A DNA stretch of 64,000 bases from Candidatus Saccharicenans sp. (GCA_030017715.1 JASEIU010000002.1:48906-112905), one strand, 5' to 3'; positions 44,816 to 54,636 are shown, counted from the stretch's first letter. The notes: a model not told the origin generated them from the letters alone. Numbers and translations are program-made.

Positions 44816-47503
44816 ATGGAAGAACTGGAAACCTTAGATAAGATATTCAAACCGCAGCGTTTAGCCCTGGTCGGGGTAACCCCCAACCCAAAAAGCGTCG
44901 GCGGCAAGATTCTGTCCAACCTGATTACCGGCGGCTACCGGGGCGTGGTCTACCCGGTAAATCCGACGGTTGAAGCGGTCATGGGCATCCCCTGCTTCAC
45001 CGGCGTGACTTCGCTTCCGCGCACCCCCGATTTAGCCGTCATCTGCACCCCTGCTCCCCAGGTTCCCCGGATCGTCGCCGAGTGCGGGCAGGCCGGCATT
45101 ATGGGAATCATTATCATCTCGGCCGGCTTCAGGGAAATCGGCCCCGAAGGCCGCGCCCTCGAAGAGCAGATCTTAGCCGAGAGGAAAAAATACCCCGGGA
45201 TGCGCATCCTGGGGCCTAACTGCCTGGGCGTTATCTCGCCCGGTCTCAATCTGAACGCCAGCTTTGCCGCCGCCATGCCGCTTCCCGGGCACATCGCTTT
45301 CATCTCCCAGTCGGGGGCTCTCTGCACCTCCATCCTCGACTGGTCGCTCGAAGAGAAGATTGGCTTTTCTTACTTTGTGTCAATCGGCAATGCCCTTGAC
45401 ATTGATTTCGGCGACCTTATCGATTACTTCGGCGAGGACGAAAACACCCGCTCGATTCTGATGTACATTGAATCGATTTCTAACCCACGCCGGTTCATGT
45501 CGGCCGCCAGAGCCTACGCCCGCACCAAACCGATCATCGCCTACAAGGCCGGCCGCTTTCCGGAGTCGGCCGAGGCGGCTTCATCCCATACCGGAGCTAT
45601 GGCGGCTGAGGACGCCATCTACGAAGCAGCCTTTCAGCGGGCCGGCATGGCCAGGGTGTTTGAAATCGGCGAGATGTTTGATGTGGCTGAGCTCATCGGG
45701 CGGCACAAAATACCGAAGGGCCCGCGCTTAGCCATCGTGACCAATGCCGGCGGTCCCGGCGTCATGGCCTCCGACGCCCTGATCGAGGCGGGCGGGCAGC
45801 TGGCGAAACTCAGCCCGGCAACCATCGACGCCCTCAACCAGTCGCTGCCGCCGGCCTGGTCGCACGGCAACCCGGTTGATGTGCTCGGGGACGCCAAATC
45901 GAAAACCGTGGCCAAAGCCATAAACGCCGTGCTCCAGGATGAAGGCGTGGACGCGGTGCTGCTGATTGTAACGCCTCAGGCGATGACCAACCCGCCGGGA
46001 ATTGCCAAGGAGCTGATGCCGATCGCTGCCGAAGCCAAAAAGCCCATCTTAGCGGCCTTCCTCGGCGGACCTTCGATGCGCGAAGCCAACCGCCTTCTCA
46101 ATGAGGCCGGCATCCCCACCTACAACACGCCGGAACAGGCCGTGCGAGCCTTTATGATTCTGGTGAATTACGCCCGCAACTTAGAAAACCTCTACGAAAC
46201 CCCGCGGGAAATTTCGGTTGAATTTCCGGTTGAACGCGAAAAAATCCGCCAGCAGGTTCTGCCGTGGCTGAGCCAGGACTCCGAAGTCCTGAGCGAGGAG
46301 ATGTCCAAAAAGATACTCGACGCTTACGGCATCCCGACGACTCTGCCGCGCCTGGCCCGGACAAAAGAGGAAGCCGTTCGGCTGGCTAACCAGATCGGCT
46401 ATCCGGTGGTGCTTAAAATCCATTCGCCCGACATCACCCACAAAACCGACGTCGGCGGCGTGGCCCTGGATCTTGAAGACGACCACATGGTGGAGGCCGC
46501 CTTCGACCGCATGATGCATACGGTTAAGGAAAGAGTCCCCGGCGCCCGAATCGAAGGGGTGGCCGTCCAGAAGATGGTTGTGGCCCGCGACGCCCTGGAG
46601 ATGATCCTCGGCAGCAAAAAGGACCCGACTTTTGGCGCGGTAATTATGGTCGGGCTGGGCGGAACGGCGGCTGAGGTCTTAAAGGACCGCTCGATCTGCT
46701 TTCCGCCGCTCAACGAACGCCTGGCCCGCCGGGCTCTCGAGCAGCTAAGGAGCTGGCCGCTTCTCAAGGGTTACCGCGGAAAACCGCCGGTTAACATCGA
46801 CCGGCTGATTGAAATCATCATCAGGTTTTCTTACTTAGTAGCCGATTATCCGGAGATAAAAGAAATCGACATCAATCCGCTGCTGGTGAGCCCGGAAGAG
46901 GTGGTGGCCCTGGACGCCAGAATCATCGCCGACCGCGAGGTGGCGCCGGAAAAAGTCAAGCCCTACGAACATCTGGTGCTCCGCCCCTATCCGGAGGAAT
47001 TCATCAAGAAGGTCAGGATGCGCGACGGCACAGAAATCACCCTGCGGCCGATCCGGCCCGAGGATGAGCCGCTGTGGTTCGAGCTGCTGGGAAGCTGTTC
47101 CAGGGAGACCATCTATTCGCGCTTCCGCTATTTCTTTTTCTGGCAGTCGCACGAGGTGGCCTCCCGCTATTGCTACATCGATTATGACCGGGAAATGGCC
47201 ATCGTGGCCGAGTATAACGACGGGAAAAAGCGCCGGATTCTGGGAGTGGGGCGACTGACGGCCGACCCGACTCGGACCGTAGCTGAGTATGCCGTCCTCG
47301 TTCAGGACAACTGGCAGAACCGGGGGCTCGGCGGTTTGCTCACCGACTACTGCACGGAAATCGCCCGGGCCTGGGGCGTGAAAAAGATTGTCGCCTATAC
47401 CACCACCGACAACCCGCGGATGATCGCCGTCTTCCAGAAGCGCGATTTTGAAATCCGGCAGGATGCTGAATCAACCCTGGTGGAGATTCAGAAGAACCTC
47501 TGA
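44816..47503 (+). CDS. Acyl-CoA synthetase (NDP-forming) fused to GNAT acetyltransferase
   Basis: An 895-residue protein with CoA-binding (residues 10-110), succinyl-CoA-ligase-like (130-450), ATP-grasp (about 490-710) and C-terminal GNAT domains (about 720-895, QDNWQNRGLGGLLTDY). This is the architecture of the protein lysine acetyltransferase Pat/YfiQ. A histidine, H258 in ASSHTGAMA, sits at the position of the phospho-histidine of true ADP-forming acetyl-CoA synthetases, a residue I recall as replaced in enteric Pat. So it may be both a catalytic synthetase and an acetyltransferase. No acs gene is adjacent. The ATG has no strong ribosome-binding site. Confidence 0.9.
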   Translation: MEELETLDKIFKPQRLALVGVTPNPKSVGGKILSNLITGGYRGVVYPVNPTVEAVMGIPCFTGVTSLPRTPDLAVICTPAPQVPRIVAECGQAGIMGIIIISAGFREIGPEGRALEEQILAERKKYPGMRILGPNCLGVISPGLNLNASFAAAMPLPGHIAFISQSGALCTSILDWSLEEKIGFSYFVSIGNALDIDFGDLIDYFGEDENTRSILMYIESISNPRRFMSAARAYARTKPIIAYKAGRFPESAEAASSHTGAMAAEDAIYEAAFQRAGMARVFEIGEMFDVAELIGRHKIPKGPRLAIVTNAGGPGVMASDALIEAGGQLAKLSPATIDALNQSLPPAWSHGNPVDVLGDAKSKTVAKAINAVLQDEGVDAVLLIVTPQAMTNPPGIAKELMPIAAEAKKPILAAFLGGPSMREANRLLNEAGIPTYNTPEQAVRAFMILVNYARNLENLYETPREISVEFPVEREKIRQQVLPWLSQDSEVLSEEMSKKILDAYGIPTTLPRLARTKEEAVRLANQIGYPVVLKIHSPDITHKTDVGGVALDLEDDHMVEAAFDRMMHTVKERVPGARIEGVAVQKMVVARDALEMILGSKKDPTFGAVIMVGLGGTAAEVLKDRSICFPPLNERLARRALEQLRSWPLLKGYRGKPPVNIDRLIEIIIRFSYLVADYPEIKEIDINPLLVSPEEVVALDARIIADREVAPEKVKPYEHLVLRPYPEEFIKKVRMRDGTEITLRPIRPEDEPLWFELLGSCSRETIYSRFRYFFFWQSHEVASRYCYIDYDREMAIVAEYNDGKKRRILGVGRLTADPTRTVAEYAVLVQDNWQNRGLGGLLTDYCTEIARAWGVKKIVAYTTTDNPRMIAVFQKRDFEIRQDAESTLVEIQKNL

Positions 47504-48002
47504 AAGAGGCGACGCGGAAGCTCAATTGGACAATTTGGACAATAAAGAGCCTGGACACCGCAGGGGTGAGCAAGAAAAATGAGTTGTAAGAATTCTTCGC
47601 CCTCAGCCTGATTGTATCAGGTGAGGCAAAACCTCTAACCTTCACCCCTGACGGCAAAGTTCTGAAAGAACCTGATTCATACATCATCCATTCTGTTATT
47701 CCATCCCGCTTCTGATAAAGCAGTAACAGAATTCGTTGTGAATTGTGGATATGATCCGGGATGAATCCTGCTCGAACAGAAATAAGCTGAAAGAAAACAT
47801 GCTTCATCCCTGTTAATTTCTTATTAACAAACATTGAAAAGTGAACCTCGTTCGGCAATTTGAGTTTCATATTTAAGGTTTCAATCTGTTGCCCGCAATT
47901 ACGAAGAGAGGAAGCCAGGCTCAGAAATTGGCCGGCTCGTGGTTATGAAATAATCCCCCTCGAGTGGAAATAATGAATTTATTCTGCTATAAATACTCCA
48001 TT
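47504..48002. other. Intergenic, 500 bp
   Basis: Contains the short tandem TTGGACAA-TTTGGACAA (about 47524-47541) soon after the synthetase gene. An open frame on the opposite strand extends from the preceding gene and is not coding. No clear promoter was fixed for the porin. Confidence 0.4.
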
Positions 48003-49253
48003 ATGAAACGGGAAAAAATAGCCGCATTTTTATTAAATCTAGCAGTTGTGGGCTGGCTAATTCTCGGCCCGGCCACGATAAAGGCGCAGAGCCAGGACGA
48101 TAAAATTACCGTTAACTTCAGCGGTTTCATAAAGACCGACCTGCTATACGACACGCGTCAAACGGTGAGCATTAGAGAAGGGCATTTCCTGCTTTATCCA
48201 AAAGATCAGCTCCTTGACCCCGACGGACGCGACCTTAACGCAAAAGACACCTTCCATATTTTGTCGATTCAGACGAGGCTGGCGCTTCGGATCACGGGCC
48301 CGAAGGCGCTGGGTGCGAAACCCACCGGTTACATCGAGGGCGAATTCTTCGGCCATTCCGACCCGGACATAAACGGTTTCAGGCTGAGACACGCCTATCT
48401 CAAGCTCAACTGGGCAAAGAGCGAGCTTATGATCGGGCAGTTCTGGCACCCGATGTTCATCACAGAAAGCTTTCCGGAAGTGGTTTCGTTCAACACGGGC
48501 GCTCCGTTTGAACCGTTTTCGCGAGCGCCGCAGATTCGCTTCACCTGGACAGAAGGAAAGCTTTCGCTCTCGGCGACGGCGCTTTCTCAGCGGGATTTTG
48601 CCTCTACCGGACCGGACGGCGTCAGCACGGTTTATTTCAGGAATGCGGCCTTTCCGGAGCTGGACGTAAAGGCGGCATATGCGAATAAGAACCTGCTGGT
48701 CGGGGGCGGCTGGAATTTTCTAAGGATCGCGCCGCGCCTCAGCACGACGACGGGCTATCAGGCTGAAGAATCTGTGAGTTCTGCTGCGGCTCACGCTTTC
48801 GCCCGGCTGAAGACCGCCCCGCTCACGGTAAAGGCCCAGGTAGTTTACGGCGGAAACCTCCATCACCTGACGATGCTCGGCGGCTATGCGGTCTCAGAAA
48901 TCGGAAGCGAGCCCGCGCTCCGCTGGACCTACACGCCGGTTAACACTGGCTCGGCCTGGCTGGAAATTCAAACCAACGGAAGTCGCTGGCAGGCGGGGCT
49001 CTTTGGCGGTTATAGCAAAAACTACGGTGCGAAAAAAGACATCGTTGGCGCTATCTACAGCCGCGGCGACACCATCGACCATCTTCTGAGAATTGCCCCT
49101 CGCCTGGTATTTAACGCCGGCAAGATTCGCTTTGCTCAGGAAGTCGAGCTGACCTCAGCCGCCTACGGGCCGCGCGACCTCCGCGGCCGCGTCAACCCGA
49201 CCAGAACCGTGACCAACCTTCGCCTTCTGTTCGCCGCCTATTATTTCTTTTAG
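48003..49253 (+). CDS. Porin-like outer-membrane protein
   Basis: A protein of about 416 residues with a signal peptide (MKREKIAAFLLNLAVVGWL..., cleavage after the AQ near residue 29). It starts the mature chain with FSGFIKTDLLYDTRQ and has RLRHAYLKLNW, MIGQFWHPMF and a C-terminal LLFAAYYFF strand with terminal Phe. These are typical of DcaP/phosphoselective-type porins. ATG 48003 is chosen because it gives the best signal peptide; in-frame ATGs occur at 47964 and 47973. Substrate unknown. Confidence 0.8.
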   Translation: MKREKIAAFLLNLAVVGWLILGPATIKAQSQDDKITVNFSGFIKTDLLYDTRQTVSIREGHFLLYPKDQLLDPDGRDLNAKDTFHILSIQTRLALRITGPKALGAKPTGYIEGEFFGHSDPDINGFRLRHAYLKLNWAKSELMIGQFWHPMFITESFPEVVSFNTGAPFEPFSRAPQIRFTWTEGKLSLSATALSQRDFASTGPDGVSTVYFRNAAFPELDVKAAYANKNLLVGGGWNFLRIAPRLSTTTGYQAEESVSSAAAHAFARLKTAPLTVKAQVVYGGNLHHLTMLGGYAVSEIGSEPALRWTYTPVNTGSAWLEIQTNGSRWQAGLFGGYSKNYGAKKDIVGAIYSRGDTIDHLLRIAPRLVFNAGKIRFAQEVELTSAAYGPRDLRGRVNPTRTVTNLRLLFAAYYFF

Positions 49254-49407
49254 CGATTCCGGGCACTTTATATAGCTCCACATTTCGCGCCAGAAAATAA
49301 TCCATCACACAATTTTTATTCGCCTGGCGACATCAAGGAAAAATTCCTTACAATCCTCTATTCTTTCGACAGAGAAAGAGCCAATCGATGCTGTGTCAAT
49401 TCTTAAG

Positions 49408-49467
49408 TTTCTTTCGGGCACAGACATGGTATCCAGGGTTAGGATAATATTTCGAAGTGTCGTCGTG
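49408..49467. repeat. Left diverged direct repeat flanking the accessory island
   Basis: About 47 of 60 bases match 59211-59270 in the same orientation, including a perfect 18-bp core AGACATGGTATCCAGGGT (49422-49439 and 59225-59242). The region can be read as FLSG-x-DMVSRVR in both, so it may be a decayed coding fragment rather than an attachment site. Confidence 0.6.
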
Positions 49468-49511
49468 ACGTGGTGGCAGCCGGGCTGATTTGAGCAGGAA
49501 AATTTATTTAC

Positions 49512-49838
49512 CTAATTCGATTTGCTCCGCCTTCTGTTGGGTTTTAGCTTCAAAAGTGGGTATTTCCGGACCTTAGTCACACCGGAGATATCAAGCTGCT
49601 CAAAGATCGGATAGACGCTGACCCGGTCCCCGTCCTTTAGCCTGTGCCTGAAACTTACTGACCGCCCGTTGACCAGAATCAGGTCAACCTCAGACCTGGG
49701 AACACCCAGAGACTCTATTGCCTTTCCCACCGTTAGCGGCCCCTCAAACCTGACCACAAAATCCCTCTTTCTGCACTCCTCCGGCAAATAATCATTCAAC
49801 TCCTCATAAAACCTGAAGGTTATATTTATTATAGCCAC
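49512..49838 (-). CDS. Mut7-C N-terminal ubiquitin-like domain protein, truncated or stand-alone
   Basis: A 108-residue protein resembling only the N-terminal, MoaD/ThiS-like ubiquitin-fold part of Mut7-C family proteins: FRFYEELNDYLPEE, IESLGVPRSEVDLILVNG and DGDRVSVYPIFEQLDI. In full-length members a PIN-like nuclease domain with an aspartate-rich start follows; here the frame ends after a basic tail (KLKPNRRRSKSN). So it is a stand-alone domain or a remnant. Unlike true sulfur carriers it lacks a C-terminal Gly-Gly. Position next to the island may be incidental. Confidence 0.6.
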   Translation of the reverse strand: MAIINITFRFYEELNDYLPEECRKRDFVVRFEGPLTVGKAIESLGVPRSEVDLILVNGRSVSFRHRLKDGDRVSVYPIFEQLDISGVTKVRKYPLLKLKPNRRRSKSN

Positions 49839-49933
49839 TTCTTGCTTAACTCAGCTTAACCTCATTTAAAATAATAGCTCAAACCTGTATATTATCAGTT
49901 AATCTGAAGGAAAATTAATAAATCACAGACCCT

Positions 49934-50848
49934 TTATTCTTCTTCTTCCATAAAATAATCATTATCAACTTTTTTAATTTCAATAATTTTCTGGATATTC
50001 ACGCCTATATTGTGTTCTATCATTAGCTCAGCGAGTTTTCTGCCATCTATCAGCACTATCTTCTTATCAAGAGATTTCGCATATTCTTCAGCATCCCTGG
50101 AAAAATTAGATGTAGTTATAAATACGCCTTTATTCGCCTTTTTCCCAAGCAGAGCGCCTGCAAACTTCTGGATCTCAGGTCTGCCAACTACATTCTCCCA
50201 TTTTTTCGCCTGTAAATAGATCATATCAAGACCCAACTTATCTTCTTTTATGATTCCATCAATACCTTCATCCCCGGCACCGCCGGTCAGCATGCCCGAT
50301 TCTTTCAGAGCGCCACCGTATCCCATTTTTAAGAGCAAATCCAGCACCAGTCTTTCAAACTGATAGGGATTTAATTTCTTTACCCTCTCCAGCAATTCAT
50401 CAGCAAGCAAGTCGTTCAAAAGCTTTGCATTTTTCTCTATGGCTTCTTCCGGCGAATCAGCTTTGGTCGCATCAATAATATCCCGTTGGCCTGAATCATG
50501 CTCTTCTCTAGAAGACCATTTTCTAAATTCTTCGTATTGGAGAAGAGTTTTTACATTAATTGTATCTGGATTTTTTTCCAGCAACTTAAGTCCTTCCTCT
50601 GATATTTTATAATGACCTCGTTTTGTTCTTGTCACCAACCCGGCCTTTAAAAGATAAGTTCTTGCCCAGCCAACTCTTGAAACGATTATTCTCATTGCTC
50701 CGCTTGGCAATAGTGCTTGACGCTCTTCTGGCGCTAAATTAAAATAATCAGCCACTTTTTCCACGATTTCGAGTCTTTTATGTTCTTGACCATCAGACAA
50801 TACCTTTAATACGGGCAACATACAGGCTTGAAAATCAGGGATGGCCAT
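49934..50848 (-). CDS. mrr: Mrr-type restriction endonuclease
   Basis: A 304-residue protein. Residues 1-95 form an N-terminal winged helix (Mrr_N: FQACMLPVLKVLSDG, RTYLLKAGLVTRTKRGHYKIS). Residues 155-290 form the catalytic Mrr domain with EGIDGIIKED (D197) and YLQAKKW (Q213, K215), the D-QxK active site. Mrr enzymes cut modified DNA (type IV) or act in defence. ATG 50848 is used. It lies at the downstream edge of the island, separated from DUF3800 by an IS remnant, so co-expression with the HerA operon is unlikely. Confidence 0.92.
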   Translation of the reverse strand: MAIPDFQACMLPVLKVLSDGQEHKRLEIVEKVADYFNLAPEERQALLPSGAMRIIVSRVGWARTYLLKAGLVTRTKRGHYKISEEGLKLLEKNPDTINVKTLLQYEEFRKWSSREEHDSGQRDIIDATKADSPEEAIEKNAKLLNDLLADELLERVKKLNPYQFERLVLDLLLKMGYGGALKESGMLTGGAGDEGIDGIIKEDKLGLDMIYLQAKKWENVVGRPEIQKFAGALLGKKANKGVFITTSNFSRDAEEYAKSLDKKIVLIDGRKLAELMIEHNIGVNIQKIIEIKKVDNDYFMEEEE

Positions 50849-50928
50849 CAATTCCTCCTGATAATGAATTTCTTTGATTCTATCATATCTTAATAATATA
50901 TTGGAAAAAACAGGATAAGCTAGCGTAC

Positions 50929-50971
50929 AAAATAGTTCGTGATTCTCATTAAAGAGTGTGCCATCATTAAC
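50929..50971. repeat. Solo copy of the IS256-remnant end
   Basis: AAAATAGTTCG...GCCATCAT here matches the left end of the IS remnant at 51300-51342 in 34 of 43 positions, same orientation. It may be the terminus of a second, otherwise lost, copy. Confidence 0.5.
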
Positions 50972-51299
50972 CTTCCTTTTCGCGAAATTAAACCCAGAAG
51001 GGAATTTTTTGCATTGCTATGGCCCTGATAGATCAAATAGGATTATGGGGAAAGGGCTATGCATTTTTTTGTAGAATTTACTGAAGTTGATCCTTGAGTG
51101 GCTTTTTAAAGAGCTGATGAAATTTGGGCCTGAGGAAAAGGCAGGCTATCGTAAAGCATAGGTATAGTTGATAGATGCTGGCACATTTTTTCTAGGCAGA
51201 TAAGAAGATCTCTGCAATTATTTGAAATATGGTTAAAGAAGAATACACAATAATGCAATGTGACGTCCAAAATTATTCATATGACTTTCGCTCATGTAT

Positions 51300-51800
51300 A
51301 AAATAGTTCGCGATTTGCTATAAGGGGTGAGCCATCATAAACTCTCCTGCTACAGTAATCAAACTAAGGAAAGAAGGATTTTCATTACTAAGGCTCGAAG
51401 AGATTCTAAGGCCATGCGGGAGAAAATGCTAACAGGATTCTTAATGGAGGAGGGGCCCGAAGTCGATGTTAGAGCGGCTGGTTGGGGAGCTGATGAGGGT
51501 GGAGGCTGAAGCCAGGGTGGGGGGGCGGAGAAGCATAAGCGCAGCAAGGAGAGGGTGACGTATTTTCCGGCTACCCGGTGAGGATGCTCAACTCCGGGGT
51601 AGGGCCGATGTATCTTCTGGTTTCTAAGAAGAGGAAGGGCGGCTACATCCCATTTTTTGTGATTTATCGGAAGGCTGGTCGAATGAGTATGCTTATATCA
51701 AGCGGGAGAGATTCAGTCAGGCGTTCGAAAGTTCTCTGGCTCAGGCTGCTAGCCGAGGCTTAAAATGCAGAGTCTACGATGGCTAAATCGCGAACAAAGT
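51300..51800 (+). mobile_element. Decayed IS256-family element
   Basis: Bounded by GTTCGCGATTT (51306-51316) and its exact reverse complement AAATCGCGAAC (51785-51795). Between them frameshifted pieces of an IS256/Mutator transposase can be read: MLERLVGELMRVEAEARVG, then EKHKRSKERVTYF with SGYPVRMLNSGVGPMYLLVS, then KKRKGGYIPFFV. These correspond to the family's N-terminal third; the DDE catalytic region is missing. Only about 500 bp remain, so it is inactive. Confidence 0.7.
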
Positions 51801-51848
51801 TTGACACGACCTTACAAAATTAACTAAATAATAAATTGCATCATATTA

Positions 51849-52733
51849 TTAAAACAGTGAAAGTTGGCTTTTATCCACCTGGCTTAACTGCATTTCTATT
51901 TCATTGGACGCTTTCCCATCCTTATCCGGAAACAACCAGATGTTGAACTTTCTATGCATTCCGTATTGTTGTTTCCATGGTGGCTTTTTTATATCATTAA
52001 ACCAATCTAAAATATATTTACCAATTTCCCTCTTAACCTCTCTCCCTGATTTCCCGATAAGAGCCATTTGCGTCGCTCCAAGTAAAAGATCTGTAAATTG
52101 AAGGCCATTTTCTCTTGACGAATCCTTAAGCTCTAATTCAATTCTTACGAGCGGATATCGCTTTTTCGTAATTTTTGCTAAATAGCTATCAAGCTCTGCC
52201 CTGTATGGAATATATGATTCAAAATTATCGACCATTCCCTGTTCTGGACGAGTACATCTATCTTTGGCGTCAGAAATGAATTTTATAAAAACCTCATCTA
52301 AATTCAGAGGGGTTATATGCCAGGCAATTGCCCCTTTCAGAGCCATTGCTGTAAAACGATTATATTCATGAAAATTACATTTAAACCTTTTCCGATCAAA
52401 TTTTGGGCTTTGTCTATCAATTATTAAGCAAGAAAACCAGACATCCTTAGATAATCCATCCTCATACATTTTTATCCATTTCCTTGCCAAACGAGCCTTT
52501 GCTCCAAATTTTCCCGCAAATGACGCCGGCAACTTGCAAAAATGAATTTCGCCCTGATATGCTTCCATTTCCCTAGCTCTATTTAATGCTTCTATTACTT
52601 CGATTAAATTTCCCTCTCGAATTATAGTTATTCCAATTAGCAACCATCGCTTATCTGGTATGCTTTCGTCATGGAAAGCAATAAATTTATCTATTTGCTT
52701 TATTTCTCTTCCCCAGAGATCTATCCCAGTCAT
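51849..52733 (-). CDS. DUF3800 domain protein
   Basis: A 294-residue protein of the DUF3800 family, an RNase-H-like fold found in many defence islands. The N-terminal FIAFHDES (D22, E23) matches the family's first acidic motif. A central D (FISDAKDR) and a C-terminal LQFTDLLLGATQMA block complete the set. AAGGAGGG lies 3 bp before the ATG and a TATAAT lies at 52793-52798 on the minus strand. It sits 200 bp downstream of HerA in the same direction but with its own promoter-like box, so partial independence is likely. Confidence 0.85.
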   Translation of the reverse strand: MTGIDLWGREIKQIDKFIAFHDESIPDKRWLLIGITIIREGNLIEVIEALNRAREMEAYQGEIHFCKLPASFAGKFGAKARLARKWIKMYEDGLSKDVWFSCLIIDRQSPKFDRKRFKCNFHEYNRFTAMALKGAIAWHITPLNLDEVFIKFISDAKDRCTRPEQGMVDNFESYIPYRAELDSYLAKITKKRYPLVRIELELKDSSRENGLQFTDLLLGATQMALIGKSGREVKREIGKYILDWFNDIKKPPWKQQYGMHRKFNIWLFPDKDGKASNEIEMQLSQVDKSQLSLF

Positions 52734-52792
52734 AGCCCTCCTTAAAATCCTTTCTCAAATATTGCTTTCCCGACCAATCAAAGTTCATTCGC

Positions 52793-52798
52793 ATTATA
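52793..52798 (-). promoter_or_regulatory. -10 box upstream of DUF3800
   Basis: TATAAT on the minus strand, 60 bp before the DUF3800 start. No recognisable -35. Confidence 0.4.
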
Positions 52799-52932
52799 AG
52801 ATTTGTTTTTTGATTGATTCTTTGCACCGGTTTAACAAATATAAAATAAAGTTATTGACATTTCTTAATTAGCAGCCAAATAGCTTCATAAGCCAACCTG
52901 GAAAAACCTTGCAAAGAAAATGACTTTAGTGG

Positions 52933-54633
52933 TTAGGTACCTTCTTGCAGATAAGCCGGCATCGGGAATTTTATTTTGACTGGCTGTCTAAAGGTTGCAT
53001 GGCTGATAACCAGTTCACCTTTCTGCAGTCTGGCAACGTTTGATTTAATCGGGGGATCCAGAAATCTGTAAGCCGGCGAAGAAAGTTCTGCTGACCCGCT
53101 TCGCCCTATAACTGTCGTAGAACAGTTACCAACCACACGTTCATGAACCGCGCTCATAAATTGCTCCGCTCCCAGGAGTATAACCCCGAGGGATCTGCCT
53201 CTTTCCGCGATATCCAGAACCTGCTCTATGATAGGAGATTCTTTTTCTCTGGCCGGCGCGTATTTGTTCAATTCATCGACGAATATTATTAACTTTTCAG
53301 GAAGCCCTTCCTCCTCCGCTCCCTCAATACCTCCTTCCGCATATAAGGCATATAAAGTCCTCAATATATCCCCAAAAACCAGCGTTTGCTCATCATCGGT
53401 AAGTTTAGCAATATCAACGACAATAGTTTCTCCACCTTTAATTCTCGCTATTTCCTTTGATAGATTGCAATCATTTCTACGTCTTTGCTCAACAAACAAA
53501 CCGCTCTGCCTGGTCTCGATAATTCTTCTCAGCAACCTCCTGAACCTGGCAACCGATACTGCTCGAACATCGCCCACTTGCTGTGCCTGGCCGCTTTGAG
53601 GGTCAAACAGCGGCGGGCCATTGAATAAAGACTTCCAACTTGTCGCCGAGGACCATTTGCCCTGAGGCCTGAAATGACCCGTTTTTGGATCCATCAATCC
53701 CTGGGTAATTTCCCCGATAAGCGCTCCCAAAGTATCCCACGGGTCCGGAATGTTTGATAGCAAAAGGTCCAGTTTATTGTAGGTATCCTCAAGCGAATAG
53801 GCATAAATATGCCAGTTTCTCTCTGGCAACCTGAAGCTGTTTGGAGATCCCGTCTGAGGAGTCTGTTTTCCATGTGGCAGCAAATAACGGACATTTTCAA
53901 AAGGCTTAGGCTTCAGTCCCAGCACATCCCATAATTCATGCTGCTCGGGCGGGAGCCCTCTTTTAGGAGGCTGATCAAGCGTTAGAAGGTCACCATGCTT
54001 GACGTTCAGGATTATAACGCCAATCTTATCTCTGTTTTCCGCTTTCTGAAGAATCGATTGAATCAAAAAAATAGCATAAGAGGTCTTTGTGGCTAAACCT
54101 GATATTCCCGTAATATTAATATGTGCCCCTTCAGGTCCCAGGATGTATCTGTTGTCGATATAAACCACACTTCTTGTACCGTTTGACATCTCTATAATGC
54201 CGGCCGGGATTTTATTTCTTTCGGATATCTGATCTATTCCAAGAGCCACATGGATTCCAGCCTCATCAGCAAACCTTACCGGGCGATCGTTCATAACCGG
54301 CATGTAGATATCCTTATCGTTGGAAAGAACTGCTGCATGCGCTACGGTTGTCCCCTGTCGAACGGTTCCGGGTTCCACTGTGACCTGACCAAAATCATTG
54401 GAGATAAAATTGGAAAGATGTGTTGGCGCATCCGTGCTGTGATCCAGCGTGGTGACAATTCCGAAAGTTCGGCTTGAACCTTCGGGCGCTATCTGTTCAG
54501 CCTCTACGATATCAAAAGGATTTACTATCTCGCCAGGCGCCAGCCAGAACCTGAATGTATCAGAAGTATTTGGCTCATGAGCTGTGGCCGAAGACAATCC
54601 TATTATTTTTCTATTATTAATTTCCGCTGACAT
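52933..54633 (-). CDS. herA: HerA-like DNA translocase ATPase
   Basis: A 566-residue HerA/FtsK-superfamily ATPase. An N-terminal HAS-barrel-like region (residues 30-130) precedes the P-loop region TGISGLATKT (175-184), in which the usual GxGK(S/T) is replaced by GLATKT although K183 and T184 remain. Walker B is IIFVDELNK (449-457). ILLGAEQF and TVIGRSGSAEL are the sensor and arginine-finger regions. HerA hexamers pump DNA into NurA nuclease. It starts 3 bp after the NurA stop with GGAGG upstream, so it is the third gene of the operon. Confidence 0.88.
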   Translation of the reverse strand: MSAEINNRKIIGLSSATAHEPNTSDTFRFWLAPGEIVNPFDIVEAEQIAPEGSSRTFGIVTTLDHSTDAPTHLSNFISNDFGQVTVEPGTVRQGTTVAHAAVLSNDKDIYMPVMNDRPVRFADEAGIHVALGIDQISERNKIPAGIIEMSNGTRSVVYIDNRYILGPEGAHINITGISGLATKTSYAIFLIQSILQKAENRDKIGVIILNVKHGDLLTLDQPPKRGLPPEQHELWDVLGLKPKPFENVRYLLPHGKQTPQTGSPNSFRLPERNWHIYAYSLEDTYNKLDLLLSNIPDPWDTLGALIGEITQGLMDPKTGHFRPQGKWSSATSWKSLFNGPPLFDPQSGQAQQVGDVRAVSVARFRRLLRRIIETRQSGLFVEQRRRNDCNLSKEIARIKGGETIVVDIAKLTDDEQTLVFGDILRTLYALYAEGGIEGAEEEGLPEKLIIFVDELNKYAPAREKESPIIEQVLDIAERGRSLGVILLGAEQFMSAVHERVVGNCSTTVIGRSGSAELSSPAYRFLDPPIKSNVARLQKGELVISHATFRQPVKIKFPMPAYLQEGT

Positions 54634-54636
54634 CCT

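Noticed and set aside
47340..47870. 176-codon minus-strand frame over the end of the acyl-CoA synthetase gene
   Set aside because: Antisense to a strongly supported gene, with no domain in its translation.
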